Shown here: piece by piece, positions 8,321 to 17,048 of the stretch
How positions within the stretch are numbered: the stretch's first letter is position 1
Layout of the letters: every line of letters starts with the position of its first letter
Origin: Streptomyces sp. ML-6
GTDB lineage: Bacteria; Actinomycetota; Actinomycetes; Streptomycetales; Streptomycetaceae
Assembly: GCF_030116705.1 (NCBI RefSeq)
Contig: NZ_JAOTIK010000001.1
Span: 868,001 to 932,000, forward strand
Length of the DNA: 64,000 bases
Direction: 5' to 3'
Made by a program: the position numbers and the translations under genes
Notes under the pieces: model-generated
What the model was told of the DNA's origin: nothing
The model's database searches: none
The model's input: the letters and a program-made list of their open reading frames with translations, nothing else

Positions 8321-8807
8321 ACAGTTCGCGCAGCCTCAGCTCCAGCCGCGCGATCGCCGCGCGCACCCCTCCCCCGTACCCGTCGTCCGCGCCGTCCTCG
8401 GCGAGCACGACGGAAGCGGCCCGGGCCCGGTCCAGGTGGATCCGGGCCGCCCCGGGGTGCTGGAGCCGCACATAGTCCGCCGCGAGGTTGAGGTGGAGCG
8501 AGGGGTAGAGCGCCCGCACCGCCGGCGCGTCGGGGTGTTGTGCCGCACGCTCGTCGGACAGCCCGTCGGCCGCGGTCAGCGCCCGCAGGTCCCAGGCCAG
8601 CTCGTCGCCGGGATCGTCCTGGGCATCGGCCATGTAGTGGGCGAGGGTGCACCGGTGCAGGGCCTCGCCGTCCTCGCCGATCTCCGACCAGATCGCGCCG
8701 AAGCGGTTGCGGGCCTCTTCCCGGTCACCGCCGTGCAGCAGCATGACCGCCTGGCCGATCCTGGTCATGACGGCGTCCTTCGACGCCTCCTGCTGCTCCG
8801 TCACCAC
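8319..8807 (-). CDS. Tetratricopeptide-like hypothetical protein
   Basis: 162 residues, all-helical in appearance, with TPR-like spacing: A-V-M-L-L-H-G-G-D-R-E-E-A-R near residues 20-34, then ALYPSLHLNLAADYVRLQ and HPGAARIHLDRARAASV. Such proteins are conserved in streptomycetes next to housekeeping genes and probably scaffold protein contacts; no partner is evident. Two GTG codons in a row (8807 and 8804) follow GGGAGGCC, and I took the first. Confidence 0.75.
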   Translation of the reverse strand: MVTEQQEASKDAVMTRIGQAVMLLHGGDREEARNRFGAIWSEIGEDGEALHRCTLAHYMADAQDDPGDELAWDLRALTAADGLSDERAAQHPDAPAVRALYPSLHLNLAADYVRLQHPGAARIHLDRARAASVVLAEDGADDGYGGGVRAAIARLELRLREL

Positions 8808-8954
8808 GGCCTCCCTGCACGACCCGTCCGCCCGTTCCCCCTCGACGCTAACCGCAGTCGTCGTCGATCCCGCTGAGGCTCGGGCGGACGCCCCGGGACT
8901 GTCCGCCGGGTGCCGCCGTCGGCCGGGCCGGGCCCGGCCGCCGGACCGGGTGGA

Positions 8955-9638
8955 TCAGCCCAGGTCGGGGATGCGCCAGTCGATCGCGTCGTGGCCCTGC
9001 GCCGCCACCGCTTCGTTGATCTGCGTGAACGGACGCGAGCCGAAGAACTTCTTGGCCGAGAGCGGCGAGGGGTGCGCCCCCTTCACCACCACGTGGCGCT
9101 CCTCGTCGATCAGCGGGAGCTTCTTCTGCGCGTAGTTGCCCCAGAGGACGAAGACCGCCGGGTCGGGCCTCGACGCGACGGCGCGGATCACCGCGTCGGT
9201 GAACTTCTCCCAGCCCTTGCCCTTGTGCGAGTTGGCCTCGCCCGCACGGACCGTGAGCACGGCGTTGAGCAGGAGCACGCCCTGCTCGGCCCACGGCATC
9301 AGATACCCGTTGTCCGGGATCGGCAGGCCGAGCTCCTCCTTCATCTCCTTGTAGATGTTCCGCAGGGACGGCGGCGTCTTCACGCCGGGCCGCACGGAGA
9401 AGCACAGCCCGTGCCCCTGCCCCTCCCCGTGGTACGGGTCCTGGCCGAGGACAAGGACCTTCACCTTGTCGTAGGGCGTGGCCTCCAGGGCGGCGAACAC
9501 CTGGTCGCGCGGGGGGTAGACCGGCCCCTTGGCCCGCTCCTCCTCGACGAACTCGGTGAGCTCCTTGAAGTAGGGCTTCTGCAGCTCTTCGCCGAGGACG
9601 CCGCGCCAGGACTCGGGCAGCAGGTCGGTGTCGGTCAC
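8955..9638 (-). CDS. ung: Uracil-DNA glycosylase
   Basis: 227 residues, the normal family-1 length. The water-activating loop GQDPYHGEGQGHGL is at about residues 66-79, and HPSPLS (the DNA-intercalation and catalytic His loop) is near the C-terminus. LLLNAVLTVRAGEANSH is also diagnostic. The enzyme removes uracil from DNA at the start of base-excision repair. The GTG start at 9638 has GGAGG 8 nt upstream. It appears monocistronic. Confidence 0.96.
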   Translation of the reverse strand: MTDTDLLPESWRGVLGEELQKPYFKELTEFVEEERAKGPVYPPRDQVFAALEATPYDKVKVLVLGQDPYHGEGQGHGLCFSVRPGVKTPPSLRNIYKEMKEELGLPIPDNGYLMPWAEQGVLLLNAVLTVRAGEANSHKGKGWEKFTDAVIRAVASRPDPAVFVLWGNYAQKKLPLIDEERHVVVKGAHPSPLSAKKFFGSRPFTQINEAVAAQGHDAIDWRIPDLG

Positions 9639-9733
9639 GTGAACAACCTCCGGTGAGCAATCGGCATTTCATCCGAGAACCTACCGGGGACCACTGACAA
9701 CGCCCCCGCCGGTCCGGTTCCGCCCTTTTCGCC

Positions 9734-11314
9734 CTACCAGCTGGCCTTGCGGTAGAACTCCCACATCTGCATGACCGTCTGCGGGTCCAGGGCTCGCTCG
9801 CCCCCGCCGATGTCCTCGCCCGAGGCGACGTACAGCTTGCCCTGCCACAACGGCAGCACCCGCACGTCGTCGACCAGGATCTTCTGGGCCCGTTCGAACT
9901 GCTTGACGACCGCGCCCCGGTCGCTCTCCTTGCGGGTCTGCGGCAGCAGCTCCCGGGTGATCTCGTCCTTCATGTACGGCATGCCCGTGACGCTGTCCTT
10001 GCCGAGGAACGGGGCGATGAAGTTGTCCGGGTCCGGGAAGTCCGGGAACCAGCCCCGGCCGAAGACGGGGTACTCGCCCTTGTTGAAGCCCTCCTGGAAC
10101 GTCTTCCAGGGCTTGCCCTTCAACGTGATCCGGAACAGCCCGGAACCCTCCAGCTGCCGCTTCAGCTCCTCGAACTCGAGGGCCGTGGAGGAGCCGTACC
10201 GGTCGGTCGCGTACCAGAGCGTCAGCTTGACGGGCTTGGTGATGCCGGCCTTGGTCAGGATCTGCTTGGCCTTGGCCCGGTCCGGGTCACCGTAGGCGTC
10301 GAAGAAGCTGGTGGTGTGGGCCGTGATGCCCTTGGGGACCATGGAGTACAGCGGCTCGGCCGTGCCCTGGTAGACCTTGGCCACCAGGGCGTCACGGTCC
10401 ACGAGCTGGGCGATGGCCCGCCGCACGGCCACGTTCCCCGCGGCCGGGTCCTCGGGGTTGAAGACCAGGAAACGGATGTCCGCGCCGACCGTCTCGACGA
10501 TCTGCGGGCTGCCGTCCTTGTTCTGGCCGTTCTCCAGGGCGATGACCTCCTCGGCGGTGAGGCCGCGGTAGATCGCGTCGATCTCGTTCTTCCGGAGGGC
10601 CGCCACCACGGGGGCGGACTCCTTGAAGTAACGGATCGTCACAGAATCGTTCTTGCGGTTGGCGAATCCCTTGTAGTCCGGGTTCTTCACCAGTTCGGCG
10701 CGCTTCCCCGGCTTGTACGAATCGAGAAGGTACGGGCCCGATCCGGTGATCTTTCCGTCAGTGCGCAGCTTGTGCTTCGAATAGGCACTGGGGGCCACCA
10801 GCGACATGGCGGGCGTGGTGAGAACGAACGGGAAGGTGGCGTCCGGCTTGGTGAGGTGGAAGACGACGACGTCCTCCCCCTTGGTCTCGATCCGGTCGAG
10901 CGAACCGAGCATGCCGACCGGGCCACCCTTGAAATCGATCTCCCTGATCCGGTCGATGGAGTACTTCACGGCCTCGGCATCGAGTGCGTCCCCGTTGGAG
11001 AACTTCAGCCCTTTGCGGAGTTTGCACCGGTAGGAGGTGCTGGTGGTATCGGTGAACTTGCACCACTCCGCGGCATCGGGCTGGGGACTCGTACTTCCCG
11101 TGGGGAAACTCACCAGGGTCTGGAAGACATTGCGCATCAGCTCCCAGGAGTTGTCCCATGCAGCCGCCGGATCGAGAGTGGAAGGCTCACTGGTCGTGCC
11201 GACGACTATCTTCTGCTCGATATCCGATCCGCTGTCGGAGAAAAGTCCGCAGCCCGACAGCAGAGAAAGGGAAGCAAGAGCTGCAACGGCCTGACGACCG
11301 GCCCGGTAGAACAC
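9734..11314 (-). CDS. Oligopeptide-type ABC transporter substrate-binding lipoprotein
   Basis: 526 residues of the SBP_bac_5 family. Its signal peptide ends in the lipobox LLSGC, followed by KIVVGTTSEPSTLDPA, the standard opening of this family. Later KLRKGLKFSNGDALDAEAVKYS and GSGPYLLDSYKPG are also typical. It would capture peptides or similar solutes outside the membrane for an OppBCDF/DppBCDF-type importer, but no permease or ATPase genes are adjacent, so its partners are elsewhere. GTG start at 11314 with GAGGAG 7 nt upstream. Confidence 0.93.
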   Translation of the reverse strand: MFYRAGRQAVAALASLSLLSGCGLFSDSGSDIEQKIVVGTTSEPSTLDPAAAWDNSWELMRNVFQTLVSFPTGSTSPQPDAAEWCKFTDTTSTSYRCKLRKGLKFSNGDALDAEAVKYSIDRIREIDFKGGPVGMLGSLDRIETKGEDVVVFHLTKPDATFPFVLTTPAMSLVAPSAYSKHKLRTDGKITGSGPYLLDSYKPGKRAELVKNPDYKGFANRKNDSVTIRYFKESAPVVAALRKNEIDAIYRGLTAEEVIALENGQNKDGSPQIVETVGADIRFLVFNPEDPAAGNVAVRRAIAQLVDRDALVAKVYQGTAEPLYSMVPKGITAHTTSFFDAYGDPDRAKAKQILTKAGITKPVKLTLWYATDRYGSSTALEFEELKRQLEGSGLFRITLKGKPWKTFQEGFNKGEYPVFGRGWFPDFPDPDNFIAPFLGKDSVTGMPYMKDEITRELLPQTRKESDRGAVVKQFERAQKILVDDVRVLPLWQGKLYVASGEDIGGGERALDPQTVMQMWEFYRKASW

Positions 11315-11361
11315 GTGAACGCTCCTCGATCAGCCATGGGTCGGCAGACCATACCGCAGCG

Positions 11362-11393
11362 CCCCGCCAGGTCAATCCGCAGGTCTGGCGGGG
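11362..11393. terminator. Possible terminator after SDR genes
   Basis: Inverted repeat CCCCGCCAG / CTGGCGGGG (11362-11370 and 11385-11393) with a 14-nt loop. It lies just downstream of the short-chain dehydrogenase stop at 11433 on the minus strand and upstream of the substrate-binding protein gene. The long loop makes it weaker than the other hairpins in the window. Confidence 0.45.
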
Positions 11394-11432
11394 CACTTGA
11401 GTCAATCAGGGCCAAACCCTCTCAGGCCGTTC

Positions 11433-12188
11433 TCAGCCCACGCCCGCATTCAGGAAGATTCCTCCGTCGACCACCAGGGTCTGACCGGTGATCCAGTCGG
11501 CCTGACCCGAGGTGAGAAACGCCGCGGCGCCGCCGATGTCCTCGGGGACCCCGAGCCGTCCGAGCGGATAGGCCGCCGCGGCCTCCTCCTCTCGGCCCTC
11601 GTACAGCGCCTGGGCGAATTTCGTCTTCACGACCGCGGGAGCAATTGCGTTGACCCGGACGACCGGCGCGAATTCGTGCGCCAGCTGGAGGGTCAGATTG
11701 ACCATGGCCGCCTTGCTCATGCCGTAGGCGCCGATGAAGGGCGAGGCGGACACCCCGGCGATCGAGGCGATGTTGACGATCGCCCCGCCGTTGTCCTTCT
11801 GCCACGCCTTCCAGGTCTGCTGCGCGAACCCGAGCGCCGAGATCACATTCGTCTCGAAGACCTTGCGGGCCACGTCGAGGTCGAGTTCGGCGATCGGCCC
11901 GAAGACCGGATTCGTCCCGGCATTGTTGACCAGGAAATCGACCCGGCCGAAGGCCTCCATGGTGCGTTCGACGGCCACCACCCGGTGCTCCGCGTCGTGC
12001 GCCTTGCCCGCCACCCCGATCACCCGGTCGGAACCCAGCCGTTCGACGGCCTCCTCGAGCGCCTCCTCGCCACGCCCGGTGATGCACACCCGGTCGCCCC
12101 GGGCCACCAGCGCCTCGGCGATGCCGTAACCGATGCCCCGGCTCGCGCCCGTGACGAGCGCGACCTTCCCGCTGTCCTGCACAGTCAT
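11433..12188 (-). CDS. Short-chain dehydrogenase/reductase, FabG-like
   Basis: 251 residues with the classical SDR layout. The NAD(P) motif GASRGIGYG is at about 15-23, NNAGTNP at about 91, and the active site has NIASIAGVSAS (Ser) followed by YGMSK (Tyr-x-x-x-Lys). The C-terminal LVVDGGIFLNAG is characteristic. It lies 19 bp downstream of a second SDR on the same strand, so the two form an operon and may act on related acyl or alcohol substrates. Specific substrate unknown. Confidence 0.92.
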   Translation of the reverse strand: MTVQDSGKVALVTGASRGIGYGIAEALVARGDRVCITGRGEEALEEAVERLGSDRVIGVAGKAHDAEHRVVAVERTMEAFGRVDFLVNNAGTNPVFGPIAELDLDVARKVFETNVISALGFAQQTWKAWQKDNGGAIVNIASIAGVSASPFIGAYGMSKAAMVNLTLQLAHEFAPVVRVNAIAPAVVKTKFAQALYEGREEEAAAAYPLGRLGVPEDIGGAAAFLTSGQADWITGQTLVVDGGIFLNAGVG

Positions 12189-12207
12189 GATTCCGCAGCC
12201 CTTCGGG

Positions 12208-12969
12208 TCAGTTGAGCGGTCCGCCGGCCACGTACATGACCTGCCCGGACACGAAGCCCGCCGCGTCCCCCGTGAAGAAGGCGATGGCGTTGGCGATGTC
12301 CTCGGGGCGGCCGACCCGCTGCACCGGGATCTGAGTGGCGGCGGCGGCCTGGAACTCCTCGAAGCCCATGCCGATCCGGGCCGCGGTCTGCGCGGTCATC
12401 TCGGTGACGACGAAGCCGGGGGCGACGGCGTTGGCCGTGATGCCGAACTTGCCGAGTTCCTTGGCGAGGGTCTTGGTGAAGCCCTGCAGACCGGCCTTGA
12501 CGGCGGCGTAGTTGGCCTGGCCGCGGTTGCCGAGCGCCGAGGAGGAGGAGAGCGAGACGATCCGGCCGAACCCGGCGTCCACCATGTGCTTCTGGACCGC
12601 CTTGGCCATCAGGAACGCGCCCTTGAGGTGCACGTTCATCACGATGTCCCAGTCGGACTCGCTCATCTTGAAGAGCAGGTTGTCGCGGAGCACGCCCGCG
12701 TTGTTGACGAGGATCGTCGGGGCGCCGAGTTCGGCGGCCACCCGCTCGACCGCGGCCTCCACCTGGGCGCTGTCCGACACATCGCAGCCGACGGCGAGGG
12801 CGGTGCCCCCCGCGGCGGTGATCTTCTCGAGGGTGTCCTTGCAGGCCGCCCCGTCGAGGTCGAGTACGGCGACGGCGCGGCCCTCGGCCGCCAGGCGTAC
12901 CGCGGTGGCGGCGCCAATGCCCCGCGCCGCTCCGGTCACGATGGCGACGCGCTGCTCGGTGGTGGACAT
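12208..12969 (-). CDS. fabG: 3-oxoacyl-ACP reductase FabG-like SDR
   Basis: 253 residues. TGAARGIGAATAVRLA is the cofactor site, NNAGVLRDNLLFKM matches FabG-type reductases, and SLSSSSALGNRGQANYAAVK supplies the catalytic Ser and Tyr-x-x-x-Lys. It likely reduces a 3-oxoacyl thioester with NADPH, but a FabG-like name does not prove a role in primary fatty-acid synthesis. It is first gene of the two-SDR operon. ATG 12969 has GAGGAG 8 nt upstream. An AGCG-AC-CGCT inverted repeat lies about 95 bp upstream. Confidence 0.9.
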   Translation of the reverse strand: MSTTEQRVAIVTGAARGIGAATAVRLAAEGRAVAVLDLDGAACKDTLEKITAAGGTALAVGCDVSDSAQVEAAVERVAAELGAPTILVNNAGVLRDNLLFKMSESDWDIVMNVHLKGAFLMAKAVQKHMVDAGFGRIVSLSSSSALGNRGQANYAAVKAGLQGFTKTLAKELGKFGITANAVAPGFVVTEMTAQTAARIGMGFEEFQAAAATQIPVQRVGRPEDIANAIAFFTGDAAGFVSGQVMYVAGGPLN

Positions 12970-13060
12970 GCTTGGTTCTCCTCGCCCTTGGATCGCCGCC
13001 CAGCGGACGTCGGGGCACCTCCGGCACGGGACCTCGTGTGCGCGGAACCTTCCCGATGGC

Positions 13061-13076
13061 TGAGCGACCGCTTAGT
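13061..13076. promoter_or_regulatory. Possible operator upstream of SDR operon
   Basis: TGAGCGACCGCTTAG contains the short inverted repeat AGCG-AC-CGCT (13063-13072). It resembles TetR-type sites found before acyl-CoA or lipid catabolism genes in actinobacteria, but the arms are short and no regulator gene is adjacent. Confidence 0.35.
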
Positions 13077-13158
13077 ACCTTCAGCAGACGAGACGCTAGA
13101 AGCCCTGGCACCCGGTGTCAACGGCGCGCGACGGCCGGGGCGCATGTCACACCCGGTG

Positions 13159-13193
13159 GCGCCGCCGTCCGCAACGGTCGCGGACGGCGGCGC
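13159..13193. terminator. Terminator of the HipA/DUF3037 operon
   Basis: Perfect 14-bp inverted repeat (13159-13172 and 13180-13193) with a 7-nt AACGGTC loop. It begins 10 bp beyond the stop of the DUF3037 gene on the minus strand. Confidence 0.85.
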
Positions 13194-13203
13194 GGCACGG
13201 GGG

Positions 13204-13587
13204 TCAGCGCACCAGCAGGTCGAGCAGCCGTTCCACCTCGGCCTCCGGGTCGGCAGTGAGGCCGCTGTGCACGGGGCCCGGCTGGACGACGGTGGAGCGC
13301 GGCGCGATCAGCCAGCGGAAGCGCCGGCCCGCGTCGTCACGGGCGGCCTGGCCCGCGTCCGCGCCGCCCAGGCACACTCCCTCGACGGCGCGCAGGGCGG
13401 CCCGTACGCCGACCACGTCGGCGGCCGGGTCCAGGACCTTCAGCTTGGTCTCGTCGAGATGGGTGCGGGCGGCGACGAAGCTCCGGGCGCGGCAGTAGAC
13501 GATCACGCCCGCGTTGAAGCACTCGCCGCGCTGCACCCGCGGCACCACGCGCAGCAGCGCGTACTCGAAGACATCGCGCTCGCTCAC
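13204..13587 (-). CDS. DUF3037 family protein
   Basis: 127 residues. The opening SERDVFEYALLRVVPRVQRGE and the FNAGVIVYCRARSF segment match DUF3037, a small family of unknown function. The start GTG at 13587 overlaps the stop TGA of the kinase gene in the sequence GTGA, so translation is coupled. This fixed partnership suggests that it binds or is modified by the HipA-like kinase. I infer that from arrangement only. Confidence 0.85.
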   Translation of the reverse strand: MSERDVFEYALLRVVPRVQRGECFNAGVIVYCRARSFVAARTHLDETKLKVLDPAADVVGVRAALRAVEGVCLGGADAGQAARDDAGRRFRWLIAPRSTVVQPGPVHSGLTADPEAEVERLLDLLVR

Positions 13588-14432
13588 GGACGGTCGTCCT
13601 TCTTCTTGGCGGGGTGCGGCCAGGGGGTGAGGTGGTCGGTGAGCCAGCCGGGGGCCTGGGACGGCTTGGGCTCGGTGGGGGCGTCCATGATGATCCGCTC
13701 GTGGATGGTCGCGGCGCGCGGCAGCAGCGCCTCCACATAGGCGCGGCGCAGGTCGTCGGGGGACGCGAAGCCGGGTTCGTCCACCAGCCACTCGTCGGGG
13801 ACGTCGGACGCGACCTCGGCGAGCAGTTCCCCGGTGACCAGCGGGGCGAGTTCGGCGGCGGCCGCCGCGATGTCGGGGGCGAACGGGGCGAGGGCGTGGT
13901 CCGACGCGTTGTACGGCTTGGCGGCGGACGCCTGGGCCCCGGGCCAGTTGTGGTGCCAGATCATGGTGGCGCCGTGGTCGATGAGCCACAGGTCGCCGTG
14001 CCAGACCAGCATGTTCGGGTTGCGCCAGGACCGGTCGACGTTGTTGATCAGCGCGTCGAACCAGACGACCCGTCCGGCCTCCCGCGCGTCCACCCGGTAG
14101 GCGAGCGGGTCGAAACCGATCGAGCCGGGCAGGAAGTCCATCCCCAGGTTGAGGCCGCCGCTGGCCTTCAGGAGTTCCTGCACCTCCTGGTCGGGTTCGG
14201 CCAGGCCGATGACCGGGTCGAGCTGGATCTGCACGAGGTCGGGCACGCGCAGGCCGAGCCTGCGGCCGAGCTGTCCACAGATGACCTCCGCGACCAGCGT
14301 CTTGCGCCCCTGTCCGGCACCGGTGAACTTCATGACGTAGGTGCCGGAGTCGTCGGCCTCGACGATCCCGGGGAGCGAACCGCCCTCACGCAAAGGCGTG
14401 ACATAGCGAGTCGCTACGACTTCTTCCAACAC
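13584..14432 (-). CDS. HipA-like kinase
   Basis: 282 residues of the HipA-related kinase family. The N-terminal half has SGTYVMKFTGAGQGRKTLVAEVI, an ATP-lysine region followed by a helix. The C-terminal lobe has FDALINNVDRSWRNPNML, equivalent to the catalytic D-x-x-x-N loop, and LWLIDHGATM, equivalent to the metal-binding DFG-like Asp. Escherichia coli HipA phosphorylates glutamyl-tRNA synthetase. This protein is shorter, lacks an adjacent HipB-type HTH antitoxin and has DUF3037 as partner instead. Target unknown. GTG start at 14432. Confidence 0.85.
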   Translation of the reverse strand: MLEEVVATRYVTPLREGGSLPGIVEADDSGTYVMKFTGAGQGRKTLVAEVICGQLGRRLGLRVPDLVQIQLDPVIGLAEPDQEVQELLKASGGLNLGMDFLPGSIGFDPLAYRVDAREAGRVVWFDALINNVDRSWRNPNMLVWHGDLWLIDHGATMIWHHNWPGAQASAAKPYNASDHALAPFAPDIAAAAAELAPLVTGELLAEVASDVPDEWLVDEPGFASPDDLRRAYVEALLPRAATIHERIIMDAPTEPKPSQAPGWLTDHLTPWPHPAKKKDDRP

Positions 14433-14501
14433 TTTCCCAGGCCACCCATCTTTTCAGCCTCATAATCCACGGACGGCTTCTCCAGGATGTAGAGGCAGGA
14501 A

Positions 14502-14700
14502 TCACCGGTCGACGGCGCTGGGGAGAATCTGGGGAGTTTCGGCCGGCGAGCCGATCTCCCCGCTCCCCAGCAGACCGTCGATCGTGCCGCGTCCCTTGCT
14601 GCCGGCTTCCGGCATGAAGTGAGCATAGTAACCGAGGGTGATCGCCGGTGAGGAGTGTCCGAGCCACCGGGCCGGGGTCACGACGGACTCTCCGGTTTCC
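14502..14700 (-). pseudogene. Tyrosine-recombinase (integrase) C-terminal relic
   Basis: The minus-strand frame reads GESVVTPARWLGHSSPAI followed by TLGYYAHFMPEAG and ends at the stop at 14502. LGHSSPxxT-x-x-YxH is the active-site end of tyrosine recombinases, including the H and the nucleophilic Tyr region. Similarity starts abruptly near 14700 and the upstream frame is unrelated, so about 85-90% of an integrase of some 400 residues is missing. It marks the scar of a former phage or integrative element. No tRNA or attachment duplication is visible nearby. Confidence 0.75.
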
Positions 14701-14821
14701 CCCACGACAGCGCCATCCCTACCGACGGGAACGTTTCGATGCCCGGTGCCGCGCCACCGTCCTCCTTGCCGGTCGTGCGCGTCGGCCGGGGCGGGCCCGG
14801 CCGACGCACCCCACACCCTGC

Positions 14822-16813
14822 TCACCGGTCGACCCGTGCCGGCATGTGCCTGTCGAACCACATGACGACCCGGGTGAGGTAGTCGGTCAGCGCCGGGTAC
14901 ATCCGTACGCCGTGTCCTTCGAGCGGATAGATGGCGAGTACCGACTCGACGCCGTGGGCGATCAGGGCCTGGTGGAACTCCTGGGCCTGGCCGGCCGGTG
15001 TGCACAGGTCCTTCGCACCGGCGACGTTGAGGCATGGCGTACGGACCTTGTCGGCGTGCAGGACGGGGCTGCGCTCCTGGGCGGGCCCACCACCGGGGGC
15101 ATCGAGGCCCGCTCCCAGGAACGCGAGGCCCCAGCCGCCGATATTGCTGGTGTACGTCTGGCTGCACCAGTCGGTCACCGGGGCCGTGGGCACCGAGGCC
15201 GCGAACCGCTGGTCCTGCGTGACCAGCCAGGACGACATGAAACCGCCGTAGCTGCCGCCGATCAGCCCGATCCGGTCCGGGTCGGCCAGCCCCCGCGCCA
15301 CCAGCGCGTCGATGCCCGACAGGATGTCCTGCGCGTCCAGGCCACCCATGTCCCCGACGACGGCACCGGCGAACTCCTGTCCGCGTCCGCCGCTGCCTCG
15401 CGGGTTGGGGTGGAGCACCGCGTAGCCGCGCGAGACCAGAAGCGGCACGTACGGCGTGTACATGGACCATGTGTCGCGATACGCCCACACCGGCCCGCCA
15501 TGCACATGGACCACCAAGGGGTGCGGACCGTCGCCGGGCGGGGTGCACAGGATCCCTTCGATCTCCAGGCCGTCGCACGACTTCCAGGTCACCGCCTCGG
15601 CCTCGCCGCAGTTCGACAGCAGGAAGTCGGTGCCGGGATGGGACACCGAAGCCAGTATCCGCTCGCTCCCGGGCGCCACGAGAGCGAGGCGCGGCGGCAG
15701 GCGGTACGCCGACTGCACGACCAGCACACTGCCGTCGGCGGTGAACGTTCCCTCCGGGTAGAACAGGCTGCCGCACGAAAGGTCGGTGCTGAACACCTCC
15801 GTCACCTTGCCGTGCGGGACGTCGGCGATCGCGGCCACCGAGTCGAGGTGGCGCTGGCCCAGGTAGCCGAGCCGGGTATCGTCCAGCCACTGGAGGCAGG
15901 TCGCATCGGTCCCGGCCGTGTCGATCTCCGTCCTCGCGCCGGACTGGAGGTCGATCACGCTGAGATCGCCGGCCATCACCCACCGGTCGCTGCACACGGC
16001 TTCCACGACACCGACATGGCGCCCGTCCGGCGAGCCGGCCGGCCAGCCGAGCTGGACTTCGCTGCGCAGCAGCTCGCGGCACTCGCCCGTGCCCGGCTCG
16101 ATGAGGGTGAGGACCGCCCCGTACCAGTCGTTCTCCGCCGGCGCGTCGCTGGTGATGGCGGCCAGCCGGGACGGACCGCACCAGGCGGCCTCCCAGCAGT
16201 TCATCCCTTCCGGCGAGACTCGGGACAGCTCCCCGGTGGCCACTGTGTAGAGCCACAGGCTGCGCCACGACTCCTCGCCGGGCCCGGTGTCGACGGCCGG
16301 GTGCCACTCCGGCAGACCGTCGTCCTGGGTAGCGTTCTTTTTCGCGCCCTGTCCGCCGGACAGGTCTGCGCCGAGGCCCGCGACGCCCAGCAGGAGCCGG
16401 GCGCCGTCCGGCGACCAGTGCGCGTACTCCACCGTTCCCGGCACGGCGGGTGCGGCTTCGGCCTCGCCCATCCGCCCTTCGTGGAGCAGGTGGAGTTGGA
16501 ACCGGCCCGGCTGGGCGCGGTCCGAGAGGAACGCCAGCGTCCGGCCGTCCGGCGAGATGCGCGGGCACCGCGCCGACGCCTCACCGGAGGTGATCGCCCG
16601 CAGCTCGCCGTCCTCGGCCGCATAGACCGCGGTGCGGGGCACGCCGGCCAGTTCGTCGAGCACCGCTCCGGTCACCACGATCCGGCGGCCGTCGGGGGAC
16701 GCGTGCGGCTCCGACAGGCCGTCCGGCCTGCCGAAGGCCGGCTCGTGCGACTTCAGCAGATAGCTGTGAACGGCCTTGTACTCGGTGGTGTCACGCACGT
16801 CGGTCGGCAGCAT
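14822..16813 (-). CDS. S9-family prolyl-oligopeptidase-type peptidase
   Basis: 663 residues. The N-terminal part is a beta-propeller with repeated SPDGR blades (for example ISPDGRTLAFLSDRA). The C-terminal alpha/beta-hydrolase domain carries GGSYGGF with nucleophile S521, D602 in AGAKDL and H634 in EGHGVRM. These cytosolic enzymes trim short peptides or act as acylaminoacyl peptidases. I chose ATG 16813 because AAGGAG sits 7 nt upstream; longer frames have shadow composition. A second S9 gene with the same architecture lies at 56048. Confidence 0.92.
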   Translation of the reverse strand: MLPTDVRDTTEYKAVHSYLLKSHEPAFGRPDGLSEPHASPDGRRIVVTGAVLDELAGVPRTAVYAAEDGELRAITSGEASARCPRISPDGRTLAFLSDRAQPGRFQLHLLHEGRMGEAEAAPAVPGTVEYAHWSPDGARLLLGVAGLGADLSGGQGAKKNATQDDGLPEWHPAVDTGPGEESWRSLWLYTVATGELSRVSPEGMNCWEAAWCGPSRLAAITSDAPAENDWYGAVLTLIEPGTGECRELLRSEVQLGWPAGSPDGRHVGVVEAVCSDRWVMAGDLSVIDLQSGARTEIDTAGTDATCLQWLDDTRLGYLGQRHLDSVAAIADVPHGKVTEVFSTDLSCGSLFYPEGTFTADGSVLVVQSAYRLPPRLALVAPGSERILASVSHPGTDFLLSNCGEAEAVTWKSCDGLEIEGILCTPPGDGPHPLVVHVHGGPVWAYRDTWSMYTPYVPLLVSRGYAVLHPNPRGSGGRGQEFAGAVVGDMGGLDAQDILSGIDALVARGLADPDRIGLIGGSYGGFMSSWLVTQDQRFAASVPTAPVTDWCSQTYTSNIGGWGLAFLGAGLDAPGGGPAQERSPVLHADKVRTPCLNVAGAKDLCTPAGQAQEFHQALIAHGVESVLAIYPLEGHGVRMYPALTDYLTRVVMWFDRHMPARVDR

Positions 16814-17048
16814 TGCGGTCTCCTTTGCGTTCCATCGGCGTGCGGCGTCACCCGACACCCGCGCCGTCGGCGGTCGTATTCGTTCACTGCTGTCGAAGGA
16901 CTGCCGCAGCACCGCTCGACAGCCCGGGGTCTCTGCGGGCAACCGGACACCTCTTCCGCTGTGCGCCCCGTCTCCGGCCGACATCGGTCGCCCGTTGCCC
17001 GGCCGACGGGACGCGTACCGAACCGTCCGGTGACTCGTCCGGGCCGGC

